DNA of 64,000 nt, taken from the NCBI RefSeq assembly GCF_041103235.1, contig NZ_JBGCUN010000003.1, positions 62,001 to 126,000 of the forward strand. The letters are read 5' to 3'. Below the pieces are notes generated by a model. That model saw only the letters and a program-made list of their open reading frames with translations, had not been told where the DNA came from and ran no database searches. Positions within the stretch are counted from its first letter, which is position 1; each line of letters starts with the position of its first letter. This DNA comes from Yoonia sp. R2331 (GTDB lineage Bacteria > Pseudomonadota > Alphaproteobacteria > Rhodobacterales > Rhodobacteraceae). Below, in pieces: positions 7,757 to 15,914 of the stretch. The position numbers were made by a program, and so were the translations under genes.

Positions 7757-8313
7757 CGACCGCCCCCGATCTTGAAGAAGAGTTGGTCAGCCACCTGCCA
7801 GCCTTGCGCGCCTTTGCAATCAGTCTGGCGCGCAACAAGAGTCAGGCTGATGACCTGGTGCAAGACACCATCGTCAAGGCCTGGACCAACATTGGCAAGT
7901 TCGCAGCCGGCACCAATATGCGCGCCTGGCTGTTCACCATTTTGCGCAACAATTTTTATTCCGAACGGCGCAAGGCCAGGCGCGAGGTGGCCGATATTGA
8001 CGGCGCGATCACCGCAAAACTGGCGGAAAAGCCCGCCCATGACGGGCGCTTGCAGTTTCAGGATTTCAAGCGGGCGTTTGACACGCTGCCTGTGGAACAG
8101 CGCGAGGTGTTGATCCTCGTGGGGGCCTCTGGCTTTTCCTATGAAGAGGCCGCAGCCATGTGTGGCGTCGCCGTGGGCACGATCAAAAGCCGCGCAAACC
8201 GGGGCCGCAAGCAACTGGCGGTGCTGATGCATTTGGATACCGATGGCCCGGTGGAATTGACCGACCGGGCCACAATGGCCGTGGTCGCAAGTAGCGGCGG
8301 TAAGACGGTGTGA
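7753..8313 (+). CDS. ecfG: EcfG-type RNA polymerase sigma factor (general stress response)
   Basis: The 186-residue protein has region 2 (LARNKSQADDLVQDTIVKAWTNI, NMRAWLFTILRNNFYSERRK) and region 4 (LPVEQREVLILVGASGFSYEEAA, VGTIKSRANRGRKQL). Position next to phyR and nepR identifies it as the EcfG general-stress sigma factor that recognises GGAAC/CGTT promoters. The promoter ahead of nepR has this very consensus, so the unit should be autoregulated. Its last bases overlap the GTG start of the next gene. Confidence 0.94.
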   Translation: MTTAPDLEEELVSHLPALRAFAISLARNKSQADDLVQDTIVKAWTNIGKFAAGTNMRAWLFTILRNNFYSERRKARREVADIDGAITAKLAEKPAHDGRLQFQDFKRAFDTLPVEQREVLILVGASGFSYEEAAAMCGVAVGTIKSRANRGRKQLAVLMHLDTDGPVELTDRATMAVVASSGGKTV

Positions 8314-10001
8314 AGGCGCGCTTGGGCATGGCCGGGCGCTTGCCAGTTCGGATCATGCTGCTTCTGACGCTGGCGTTGCTGCCGCTGGGCTATCTGGGCG
8401 TGATCCAGACCACCGCAACAACAGCCGTGGCCGATAACCACCTGCGCCAATCCTTGATCGGCGCGACAGAGGTCGCCACACAATCCGCCACGCTGACGTT
8501 GGAAAACGCAATGGGCGTGGCCGCCGCAATGGCAGGGTTGACCGTGCCGGTGCTGGATCAGCCTGCGGCCTGCCGCGCGGTTTTGTTGGGGGGCCTGCAC
8601 GCGGTTCCTGCCCTGGCAGAGGCAGTCATCGTGAACCCCGAGGGCCACGTGATATGCGCGACCGCTGATACCATCGCCGCCCCGGCGCTGCCCACCGATC
8701 TGGCCGATCGCACCGCAGACGGCGGCCTTGTGATTTATCCTCAAACCCATTCCATCGCGACCGGCGATGCGATGGTGAGCCTGCTGTGGCCGGTGACCAG
8801 TGCGCAAGGCGTGCCGCTTGGACATGTGGCGTTGTATGTCCCCTTGGACCCGGTGCCACTCAGCGCGCCGGACGCACCACTGTCATTGTCGCTTTATACG
8901 CCGGATGGGCTGTCGCTGCTGTCAGGCGGTGACGCGCCAACGATGGACCAGGTGGTTGCTATAACAGGCGGTCAACTGCAACAGGCGACCGCAGGCGAGA
9001 TCACAGGGCCGGACGGTACTGTGCGCATGCTGGTGGTGCGCCCTATGATCCCTGACCATGTCTATGCCGTGGCCACTTGGCCGCGTCCGCCGCGCGATGC
9101 TGCCATTTTCGGCCTGCCGGGGCCGCTTTTTCCACTCCTGATGTGGGGGGCAAGCCTTGCTGTGGCATATCTTGCCATGCACCGGCTGGTGGTGCGCCAT
9201 GTTCAAAGACTAGACCTTCAGATGCGCGATTTTGGCCGCCATCGCCGGATCAGTCCGCCGACCACCGACGCCGGTGTTCCCGCTGAAATCCGCGCGCTTG
9301 AGGCGACGTTTCAGGGCATGGCGCTTGATCTGATCAGTGAAGAGGCACGGATGGAAGACGCGCTGCGCGACAAGAACATCCTGATCAAAGAGGTGCACCA
9401 CCGGATCAAAAACAACCTGCAACTGGTGTCGTCGATCATGAATCTACAGGTGCGTGAAACCCAAAGCGCAGAGGCGCGCGATATTCTGGACCGGCTCAAG
9501 GATCGTGTGCGCGGATTGGCGACGGTCTATGGCCACCTTTATGCCGCGCAGGACATGCAGCGCACGCAAGCCGCGCAATTGCTTGAGGATGTCTTTGGCC
9601 CGGTGCTGAACCCCAGCACCTTGCCCGGCGCGCGGATTGATGTGCAGACCGCCTATGACAACGCCAACTTGTCCGCAGATCAGGCCGTGCCGTTGACATT
9701 GCTGGCCAGCGAATTGGCGATGTTGACATTGCGCGTGGTTCTGGACGCCGCCGATCAGCCGCACCAAATTGCGGTTACGTTCTCGGCGCCGTCAAGCAAG
9801 CTGGCGGAACTGCGGATTGATCATCAGGTCCCCGAAGGCGGCATGACACCCCAGGAACAGGACGGGTTGGAGATGCGGCTGGTGCAGGCCTTTGCCCGGC
9901 AACTGGACAGCACCGCGCAGATCACCCGCACCGATAGTGGTCGCAGCATCGCTGTTGCCTTTGATCTGCAGGCTTTTGACTATGCGGATCGCAGCTTTTG
10001 A
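8310..10001 (+). CDS. HisKA_2-type sensor histidine kinase-like protein of the stress locus
   Basis: The 563-residue membrane protein has two transmembrane helices (about 14-34 and 266-290) enclosing a periplasmic sensor domain, then a linker and a HisKA_2 dimerisation domain with KEVHHRIKNNLQLVSSIMNLQ (His at about 363/364). The following ATPase-like domain is unusual: the N-box reads SELAMLTLRVVL where family members have NELVTNAL, the DxGxG box is not recognisable, and the glycine lid reads QDGLEMRLVQ. It may therefore act mainly as a PhyR phosphatase or be weak as a kinase. The GTG start overlaps the ecfG stop, so it is in the nepR-ecfG operon. Confidence 0.85.
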   Translation: MKARLGMAGRLPVRIMLLLTLALLPLGYLGVIQTTATTAVADNHLRQSLIGATEVATQSATLTLENAMGVAAAMAGLTVPVLDQPAACRAVLLGGLHAVPALAEAVIVNPEGHVICATADTIAAPALPTDLADRTADGGLVIYPQTHSIATGDAMVSLLWPVTSAQGVPLGHVALYVPLDPVPLSAPDAPLSLSLYTPDGLSLLSGGDAPTMDQVVAITGGQLQQATAGEITGPDGTVRMLVVRPMIPDHVYAVATWPRPPRDAAIFGLPGPLFPLLMWGASLAVAYLAMHRLVVRHVQRLDLQMRDFGRHRRISPPTTDAGVPAEIRALEATFQGMALDLISEEARMEDALRDKNILIKEVHHRIKNNLQLVSSIMNLQVRETQSAEARDILDRLKDRVRGLATVYGHLYAAQDMQRTQAAQLLEDVFGPVLNPSTLPGARIDVQTAYDNANLSADQAVPLTLLASELAMLTLRVVLDAADQPHQIAVTFSAPSSKLAELRIDHQVPEGGMTPQEQDGLEMRLVQAFARQLDSTAQITRTDSGRSIAVAFDLQAFDYADRSF

Positions 10002-10042
10002 GGCGGGTTTCCGCCTACGTCAAGCAGAATTGGAATTAAGAG

Positions 10043-10067
10043 GGAACCAGATCGCCGCTGCCGCGTT
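10043..10067 (+). promoter_or_regulatory. EcfG-type promoter (GGAAC-N16-CGTT)
   Basis: GGAAC at 10043-10047 and CGTT at 10064-10067 with a 16-base spacer exactly match the EcfG consensus. The predicted start near 10074 lies about 20 bases before the ATG of a 41-residue membrane peptide. Confidence 0.65.
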
Positions 10068-10095
10068 AACCATTTGTTAATAAATGGGTGAGCGA

Positions 10096-10221
10096 ATGGA
10101 CGGTACCACATATCTGATTGCAACGGCGGGGCTTGCGCTTGCGGCCTGTGTGATCTTGATGCTGACCCGTTCACAATCACCAGCCAAGCGCCCCGACCCG
10201 GCGCGCCGCACAAAGCACTGA
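10096..10221 (+). CDS. Small membrane peptide under EcfG-type promoter
   Basis: The 41-residue frame starts MDGTTYLIATAGLALAACVI: one hydrophobic helix (residues 5-24) followed by a basic, proline-rich tail (SQSPAKRPDPARRTKH). It is preceded by GGGTGAG and lies just after an exact EcfG promoter, directly downstream of the stress locus; a hairpin at 10234-10261 follows. An in-frame ATG at 10084 has no binding site. No family is recognised; the promoter is the main reason to believe it is expressed. Confidence 0.5.
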   Translation: MDGTTYLIATAGLALAACVILMLTRSQSPAKRPDPARRTKH

Positions 10222-10233
10222 TGCACAAATTAG

Positions 10234-10261
10234 AAAGGCCCGCCGATCTTGGCAGGCCTTT
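10234..10261. terminator. Bidirectional terminator between small peptide and mscL
   Basis: AAAGGCC (10234-10240) pairs with GGCCTTT (10255-10261), with an extra CGCC/TGGC pairing inside. On the minus strand, after mscL, it is followed by CTAATTTG. Confidence 0.65.
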
Positions 10262-10291
10262 GCATGTTTGTCCGGATGATCCGGCGCGGAC

Positions 10292-10720
10292 TTATTTTGC
10301 CAGCGCGTCGCGGATTTCCTTGAGCAGGTCCAGCTCTGTGGGGCCGGGATCTTCTGCCGGGGCTTCCTCTTCTGCTGTTTCAGCAGCGGCTTTGACCTTG
10401 TTGACGTAGCGCACCAGCATGAACACCACGAACGCGATGATCAGAAAATTGATGATCGCCATGATGAAAGCACCATAGGCAAAGACGGAGGCACCCGCTT
10501 CGCGTGCGGCTTCGAGTGATGCGCCCTCTGGCACTTCACCACCCAGCACGGCATAGTTGTTGGTGAAATCAACACCGCCCGACACAAGGCCGATAATCGG
10601 GTTAATCAGATCGCCAACCAGCGATGTCACGATGGCGGTAAAGGCCGCGCCGATGATGATACCAACGGCCATGTCCATGACATTGCCTTTGGCGATGAAG
10701 TCCTTGAATTCAGATAGCAT
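10292..10720 (-). CDS. mscL: Large-conductance mechanosensitive channel
   Basis: The 142-residue protein begins [20 protein letters not shown], the conserved MscL N-terminal helix and first transmembrane segment ([22 protein letters not shown]), then a periplasmic loop and a second transmembrane helix ([17 protein letters not shown]), and a charged C-terminal helix ending [11 protein letters not shown]. The channel opens at high membrane tension and releases solutes on osmotic downshock. CAGGGGACACT precedes the ATG. Confidence 0.97.
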   Translation of the reverse strand: MLSEFKDFIAKGNVMDMAVGIIIGAAFTAIVTSLVGDLINPIIGLVSGGVDFTNNYAVLGGEVPEGASLEAAREAGASVFAYGAFIMAIINFLIIAFVVFMLVRYVNKVKAAAETAEEEAPAEDPGPTELDLLKEIRDALAK

Positions 10721-10874
10721 AGTGTCCCCTGTTCCAGTTTTTTAGCTTGCGCAGCATGACTTCTGCGCGGGCGTGCACAGTCGTATCGCATTTCGTTAAC
10801 ATTCCAAGGGGTTTTATTCGGTCAATGCTCCCCCCAAGTTGACTGTCTGATCCACTTTTAGGGGAAACCGCAGA

Positions 10875-11573
10875 ATGACGGACCTTTCACACTTTCCGAT
10901 CACCAAACGCTGGCCTGCGAAGGACCCGTCGGTGATCCAGCTTTATTCATATCCCACGCCCAACGGGGTCAAAGCCTCAGTTGCACTGGAAGAAATGGGC
11001 CTTGCTTACGAACCGCATCTGGTGACGTTGGCCGACGCTGACGTCAAAAGTGACGCCTTTCTGTCGCTGAACCCCAACAACAAGATCCCCGCAATTATTG
11101 ATCCTGACGGCCCTGACGGACCGATTGGTCTGTTCGAAAGCGGTGCGATCCTGCTGTATCTGGCGGAGAAGACAGGCAAGTTCATTGGGCAAGACGCCCG
11201 TGACAAGGCCCACATAACCCAGTGGCTGATGTTCCAGATGGGCGGCGTTGGTCCGATGTTCGGGCAGATGGGGTTCTTTCACAAGTTCGCAGGCAAGGAT
11301 ATCGAAGACCCGCGCCCGAAACAGCGCTACGTGGACGAGGCCAAGCGCCTGCTGAACGTGCTCGAGGGCCAACTGGCATCGCGCGACTGGGTTGCCGGTG
11401 ACTATTCCATTGCGGATATGGCGATTGCGCCCTGGCTGAACGCGCTGGAATTCTACGGCACAAAGGACATCACGGGCTACAATGACCTGACCCATGTCCC
11501 GGCCTATGTGGAACGCTTCTACGACCGCCCCGCGGTGCAAAGGGCCAAGCGCATTCCCAACCCCGACGGCTAA
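10875..11573 (+). CDS. Glutathione S-transferase family protein
   Basis: The 232-residue protein has an N-terminal thioredoxin-like domain starting IQLYSYPTPNGVKASVALEE, the NPNNKIPAI cis-proline loop and FESGAILLYLAEKTG glutathione-binding helix, then an all-helical C-terminal domain with AGDYSIADMAIAPW (N-capping motif). The active-site region, TPNG, resembles the Nu-class (YfcG/YghU) enzymes that reduce disulfides. A GGGGAAACCG site precedes the ATG. Confidence 0.9.
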   Translation: MTDLSHFPITKRWPAKDPSVIQLYSYPTPNGVKASVALEEMGLAYEPHLVTLADADVKSDAFLSLNPNNKIPAIIDPDGPDGPIGLFESGAILLYLAEKTGKFIGQDARDKAHITQWLMFQMGGVGPMFGQMGFFHKFAGKDIEDPRPKQRYVDEAKRLLNVLEGQLASRDWVAGDYSIADMAIAPWLNALEFYGTKDITGYNDLTHVPAYVERFYDRPAVQRAKRIPNPDG

Positions 11574-11621
11574 GCGCCCACGGGGGCGGGTCACCCGCCC
11601 TGCCCGGTTTGACCTGATGGG

Positions 11622-12071
11622 TCAGCCGGGCAGCTTGTCCGACAGCACATAGTCCAAAATCTGGACCACCTGCTGCGGCGTTTCCACAACGGCGAGCGCC
11701 GCGGCATCCACCTCTTTCAGCGCATGCTGATGGTCGGCCCCGTGCATGACGATGAGCGATTTGCCAAGGGCGGCGGCCATACCGGCATCAAAGGCGGCGT
11801 TCCACTGCTTGTACTTTTCGCCAAAGCGAACAACGACCACATCAGCATTCTCGATCCCATGCCGCGTGCGAATCGCGTTCAGCTTGGCGCCCTTGTGGTC
11901 ATGCCAGAACTTGTCCGGCTCTGGCCCCATGATCGCAACGCCGCAATCATCTGACGCCGCATGATCAGTGACCGGGCTGTCAAAGACAACATCCAGCCCC
12001 GCCGCACCGGCGGTGATCTGGTCACGCCAATCGGTATGGATTTCGCCAGAAAGATAGATGCGCAGGGTCAT
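11622..12071 (-). CDS. YtoQ family protein
   Basis: The 149-residue protein starts MTLRIYLSGEIHTDWRD and has the family's ENADVVVVRFGEKYKQWNAAFDAG segment. The fold resembles nucleoside deoxyribosyltransferases, with YLSG at the N-terminus, but activity is not established for the family. AAAGGACACCCC precedes the ATG. It is 15 bases after the GNAT gene and probably co-transcribed with pheT and that gene. Confidence 0.85.
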   Translation of the reverse strand: MTLRIYLSGEIHTDWRDQITAGAAGLDVVFDSPVTDHAASDDCGVAIMGPEPDKFWHDHKGAKLNAIRTRHGIENADVVVVRFGEKYKQWNAAFDAGMAAALGKSLIVMHGADHQHALKEVDAAALAVVETPQQVVQILDYVLSDKLPG

Positions 12072-12086
12072 GGGGTGTCCTTTTCT

Positions 12087-12518
12087 TTATAGTTGCAAGG
12101 TCATGTAGACCTTGTTGCCGTCCTGCCCAGCGTCGGTCCAACCGAGGCGGGCGTAGAACGCGCGGGTTGCGGACATGTCGGCGTGGGTTGTCAGTTGGAC
12201 CTGCCGGTGGCCCGCCGCGCGGGCGGCATCGGTGGCGAGGTTTACCAGCTTGCGGCCCAGCCCCTGCCCTTTGACGTTCGGATCAACGGCGAGGTTGGCG
12301 ATTTTGGGCGGGTCCGACAGGATCAGGACAATGCCACCGACGATTTGACCGTCAAGTTCCGCCACCCAAACAGGGTGATCCCGGATATCGGCATCCAATC
12401 CTTCGGCCACAGGTGGCAGATCAAGATCAGCAAAGGCCGCATAGGCGGCCTTTACAACCCGCACCAAACCCTGCGCATCGGACGCAACGGCCCGGCGCAG
12501 GATCAGGGCATCAGCCAC
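12087..12518 (-). CDS. GNAT family N-acetyltransferase
   Basis: The 143-residue protein has the GNAT core: an N-terminal ILRRAVASDAQGLVRVV, the motif A loop VDPNVKGQGLGRKLVNLA (acetyl-CoA pyrophosphate binding Q-x-x-G-x-G/A), and the motif B segment ATRAFYARLGW. The substrate is unknown. Its start overlaps the end of pheT by eight bases, so the two are likely translationally coupled. Confidence 0.9.
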   Translation of the reverse strand: MADALILRRAVASDAQGLVRVVKAAYAAFADLDLPPVAEGLDADIRDHPVWVAELDGQIVGGIVLILSDPPKIANLAVDPNVKGQGLGRKLVNLATDAARAAGHRQVQLTTHADMSATRAFYARLGWTDAGQDGNKVYMTLQL

Positions 12519-14907
12519 GCAGGGCGCCCCCGGTGGCCTTCGTCACCTTTTCGACGATCTTGGCACCGACCGCTGCGATGTCGTCATCCTTCAGCGTCTT
12601 GTCCATCGGTTGCAGCCGCACGGTGATGGCGAGCGATTTCTTGCCCTCGCCCAGCGATCCGCCGATGAATTCGTCAAAGACGCGCACGTCTGTGATCAGC
12701 GCCTTGTCAGCCCCTGCAGCGGCATTGACCAGCGTCAGCGCCTCGACATCGGCGTCCACGACAAAGGCGAAGTCACGTTCAACCGCTTGCAGATCGTTAA
12801 TCTTCGCAGCCCCTTTGTTGGTGGTGCGGTTCTTTGGCTGCGGAATCTCATCAGGCCAAAGCGTAAAGCCCATCGCGGGGCCTTTGACATCCATTTCGCG
12901 CAACACCTTGGGATGGATATCACCAAAGACACCCAGCACCTTTTTCGGCCCCAGACAAATCATGCCGTGGCGGCCGGGATGCCACCACGGGGCGGCACCG
13001 CGCAGGATTTGCACCTTTGCAGGCGCACCCATTGCGGCCAATACAGCCTCTGCATCCGCTTTCACGTCATAGACATCCACCGCGCGGGACGCCCCAAGGA
13101 CGTCCTTGGGCCCCGTCCGGCCGACCAGCAGGCCAGTGACAAGCGTGTGCTGCTCGCCCGGTTCGCCGCCGTGGAAAGCGTCACCCACCTCGAACAGGGC
13201 CATGTCCATGAAACCACGCGCCTGATTGCGGGCGGCGGCCTGCAACAGGCCGGGCAAAAGCGCCGGGCGCATATGGCTCATCTCGCTGGAGATCGGGTTT
13301 TCCAGCATGGTGTTGTCTTCACCGCCCATGAACAGCGCGGCGGTCGGCTGGTCGATGAAGCTATAGGTCACACATTCATTGTAGCCAAGCGCGGCTGCTG
13401 TGCGGCGCGCCGTACGCGCGCGCGTCTGGCTTTGCGTCAGGATCGGCTTCGGCACCCCTGCATTGATCCGCGGCAATGGCTTGCCCTCAAGCTTGGTCAG
13501 CGAGGCGATGCGCGCGACTTCTTCGACCAGATCAGCCTCTCCCTGCACATCGGGACGCCAAGGCGGTACATGGGCCATGTCACCTTCGAGCCGGAAGCCA
13601 AGTGCGGTGAGCGTCTGGCGCTGGGTCGCTTCTGGGATGTCCATGCCGACAAGGCTGATCACCCGCTTGGCGTTCAGCTTGTAGCTGCGCATGGTGTCTG
13701 GCACCCGGCCCGCAGAGACGAGGTTTGAGGCCTCACCCCCCGCAATGTCGAGGATCATCGCCGTGGCATGATCGACCCCGTTGGGGGTAAAGGACGGATC
13801 AACACCGCGTTCAAACCGATAGCGCGCGTCAGAGTTGATTTTCAACGCGCGGCCCGTATAGGCGATCTGGATCGGGTCCCAATAAGCGCTTTCCACAAAG
13901 ACATTCACCGTCTCGGGTGTGCAGCCGGTCTCGGCCCCACCCATGATACCCGCGATGCTTTCGGGGCCGTTGTCGTCAGAAATGACCATCTGGCCCTTGG
14001 ACAGCGTGTAGGTCTTGTCATCCAGCGCTACGATCTCTTCCCCACCAGTGGCACGGTGCACGCGCAGATTGCCCGAAACCTTGTCAGCGTCAAAGACATG
14101 CAGCGGGCGGTTCAGGTCGTAGGTGAAGAAGTTCGTCACATCGACAAGAAAGGAAATCGGGCGCAGGCCAATGGCGCGCAACCGGTCCTGCAGCCACTGC
14201 GGGCTGGGGCCGTTTTGAACGCCACGGATCAGGCGGCCATAGAACGCAGGGCAGCCGTCGCGCGTATCGTCATCAATGCTGACGGTGAGCGGCGACTGAA
14301 AGCTGCTTTCGACCGCTGGCGTGGTGAGCGGCTTAAGCGTCCCAAGGCCGCGCGCCGCCAGATCGCGTGCGATCCCATGGACACCCAGCGCGTCAGGGCG
14401 GTTCGGGGTAATCGCGATCTCAATGACCGGATCGACCTTGGCGGGGTCATTTTGCGCCAGCCAGTCGGTGAAGGATTGACCAACCTCGCCAGAGGGCAAT
14501 TCGATAATGCCATCATGTTCGTCCGACAGTTCCATCTCGCGTTCTGAGGCCATCATGCCGTAGCTTTCGATCCCACGGATCTTGCCCACGCCAATGGTGG
14601 TGTCGATCCCCGGAACATAGACGCCCGGTTTGGCGACAACCACGGTGATGCCTGCGCGCGCATTGGGCGCACCACAGATAATCTGCAACTCACCCTCGTC
14701 AGTGTCGACCTTGCACACCCGCAGCTTGTCGGCATCGGGATGCTTTTCCGCGTGGGTGACATAGCCAAGTGTGAAATCCCGCAGCTTTTCAGCCGGGTTT
14801 TCAATGCCTTCCACCTCAAGCCCAAGATCGGTCAGGGCCTCGGCGATGGCATCCACGGATGCATCGGTTTCAAGGTGGGTTTTCAGCCAGGACAGGGTGA
14901 ATTTCAT
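12511..14907 (-). CDS. pheT: Phenylalanine-tRNA ligase beta subunit
   Basis: The 798-residue protein is normal length for PheT. MKFTLSWLKTHLETDAS opens it; an EMAP/tRNA-binding domain (DFTLGYVTHAEKHPDADKLRVCKVD) is at about residues 40-150, followed by B3/B4 editing, B5, the synthetase-like core and a C-terminal FDX-ACB anticodon-binding domain (LQAVERDFAFVVDADVEAL through VRLQPMDKTLKDDDI). With PheS it forms the alpha2-beta2 enzyme charging tRNA-Phe. ATG at 14907 matches the family start; an upstream extension to 14958 is not supported. It is separated from pheS by about 1 kb. Confidence 0.97.
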   Translation of the reverse strand: MKFTLSWLKTHLETDASVDAIAEALTDLGLEVEGIENPAEKLRDFTLGYVTHAEKHPDADKLRVCKVDTDEGELQIICGAPNARAGITVVVAKPGVYVPGIDTTIGVGKIRGIESYGMMASEREMELSDEHDGIIELPSGEVGQSFTDWLAQNDPAKVDPVIEIAITPNRPDALGVHGIARDLAARGLGTLKPLTTPAVESSFQSPLTVSIDDDTRDGCPAFYGRLIRGVQNGPSPQWLQDRLRAIGLRPISFLVDVTNFFTYDLNRPLHVFDADKVSGNLRVHRATGGEEIVALDDKTYTLSKGQMVISDDNGPESIAGIMGGAETGCTPETVNVFVESAYWDPIQIAYTGRALKINSDARYRFERGVDPSFTPNGVDHATAMILDIAGGEASNLVSAGRVPDTMRSYKLNAKRVISLVGMDIPEATQRQTLTALGFRLEGDMAHVPPWRPDVQGEADLVEEVARIASLTKLEGKPLPRINAGVPKPILTQSQTRARTARRTAAALGYNECVTYSFIDQPTAALFMGGEDNTMLENPISSEMSHMRPALLPGLLQAAARNQARGFMDMALFEVGDAFHGGEPGEQHTLVTGLLVGRTGPKDVLGASRAVDVYDVKADAEAVLAAMGAPAKVQILRGAAPWWHPGRHGMICLGPKKVLGVFGDIHPKVLREMDVKGPAMGFTLWPDEIPQPKNRTTNKGAAKINDLQAVERDFAFVVDADVEALTLVNAAAGADKALITDVRVFDEFIGGSLGEGKKSLAITVRLQPMDKTLKDDDIAAVGAKIVEKVTKATGGALRG

Positions 14908-15038
14908 CGGGCGAGGTTCCGCAATATCAGGTGTTCGCGCGTTCTTAGCGCATGTCACGGCAGGGCGAAAGGTGGGGGTTTAACCCATGCTTTACCGCAA
15001 TGCGCCTATACCAGAGGCCCCATGCAAAGGAGCGGCCA

Positions 15039-15302
15039 ATGCAGTTGTCTGGTCGAAGCTATATCTTCGTGGCGGCGACCCTGTTGCTTCTGGCAACGGC
15101 GCTGAAATTTTATGCCGACTACGCCGCGACAGAAGCGGGTCAAGCGCGGCTTTTTGCGTTGAAGATCAAGGTCTGCAACGCGATCTCTGTCGATCTGTCA
15201 GGACTTCGAATGGGCTGTGATGCGGGCCTGATCACAGACACAACCGGGGCCGCCAACATCATGCCCAAAGGCGGCGGCAGCACGATCCAAATGGGCAAAT
15301 AA
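15039..15302 (+). CDS. Small membrane-anchored protein (tandem paralogue 1)
   Basis: The 87-residue protein starts MQLSGRSYIFVAATLLLLAT, one hydrophobic helix at the N-terminus (signal anchor), followed by a short extracytoplasmic part with two cysteines (KVCNAISVDL, RMGCDAGLIT) and a glycine-rich end. It resembles the next gene throughout: both open M-x-L-[ST]-G-R-[ST]-YIF-A-ATL-LL. AAAGGAG lies seven bases before the ATG; the ORF extension upstream is rejected. No known family. Confidence 0.7.
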   Translation: MQLSGRSYIFVAATLLLLATALKFYADYAATEAGQARLFALKIKVCNAISVDLSGLRMGCDAGLITDTTGAANIMPKGGGSTIQMGK

Positions 15303-15395
15303 GGGGCTGAATGGTCGCCTAATCACCGACATTCCGGCAAATTTTCGGCAAATTGTTCCCGTATCCAGCACAATGAGAACTGCTGAGGCTGGATC

Positions 15396-15656
15396 ATGGA
15401 ACTGACCGGACGCACATATATTTTTGCCGCTGCAACGCTGGTGCTCTTGGCCGGCGCATTGGGGCTATATTCAGATCACATCGCCAAAGGTGGCAAGATG
15501 AACCTTGCGGGCATGAAGATTTCGAGCTGCCAAAGCAGCTCTGTCCGGACCAGCAATGTGCAACTTGGGTGTCAGTCCGATACGCTGGGCAGCTCTGTCG
15601 GATCGGGCCAGATTTCGCTGCGCGGATCGGCCAAGACCATCCGGGTCGGTGGCTAG
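15396..15656 (+). CDS. Small membrane-anchored protein (tandem paralogue 2)
   Basis: The 86-residue protein starts MELTGRTYIFAAATLVLLAG, with an N-terminal hydrophobic helix and a short outer part that has two cysteines (SSCQSSSV, QLGCQSD), as in the preceding paralogue. The cysteine spacing suggests one disulfide in the periplasm. It overlaps the end of the convergent small membrane gene by four bases. Both copies lie on the opposite strand, between pheS and pheT. Function unknown. Confidence 0.7.
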   Translation: MELTGRTYIFAAATLVLLAGALGLYSDHIAKGGKMNLAGMKISSCQSSSVRTSNVQLGCQSDTLGSSVGSGQISLRGSAKTIRVGG

Positions 15657-15889
15657 TCCTTTTTCTGATCCTGCCAGTAGCGATGGTGCACCGTCATGTA
15701 GGGTGCAGCCACGATGAACACCACGATCAACAGCAAGAACGCCCAGCCCGAGCGCAAGACCTCAAAGAGCAGCCAGAAGAACACCAGCGGCACAATCCAG
15801 ACTGCATAGCCCTGCACGCGGGTCAGACGTGCCGCCAGCAGATGGCAGGCGGTTAGATAGCGCTGGAACAGGTTGGGCGGATTGGTCAT
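15653..15889 (-). CDS. Small membrane protein downstream of pheS
   Basis: The 78-residue protein starts MTNPPNLFQRYLTACHLLAAR and has a central hydrophobic stretch (VQGYAVWIVPLVFFWLLFEVL...AFLLLIVVFIVAAPYM) that would form two transmembrane helices. AGGGGGAGCGT precedes ATG at 15889; an in-frame extension to 15997 runs into pheS. It begins 25 bases after pheS and is likely in its operon. Unknown function. Confidence 0.7.
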   Translation of the reverse strand: MTNPPNLFQRYLTACHLLAARLTRVQGYAVWIVPLVFFWLLFEVLRSGWAFLLLIVVFIVAAPYMTVHHRYWQDQKKD

Positions 15890-15914
15890 ACGCTCCCCCT
15901 TCTGGGCTATTGCG

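Noticed and set aside
12610-13728. 372-residue plus-strand frame
   Set aside because: Antisense to pheT; composition (Arg, His, Gln rich) is typical of a shadow frame.
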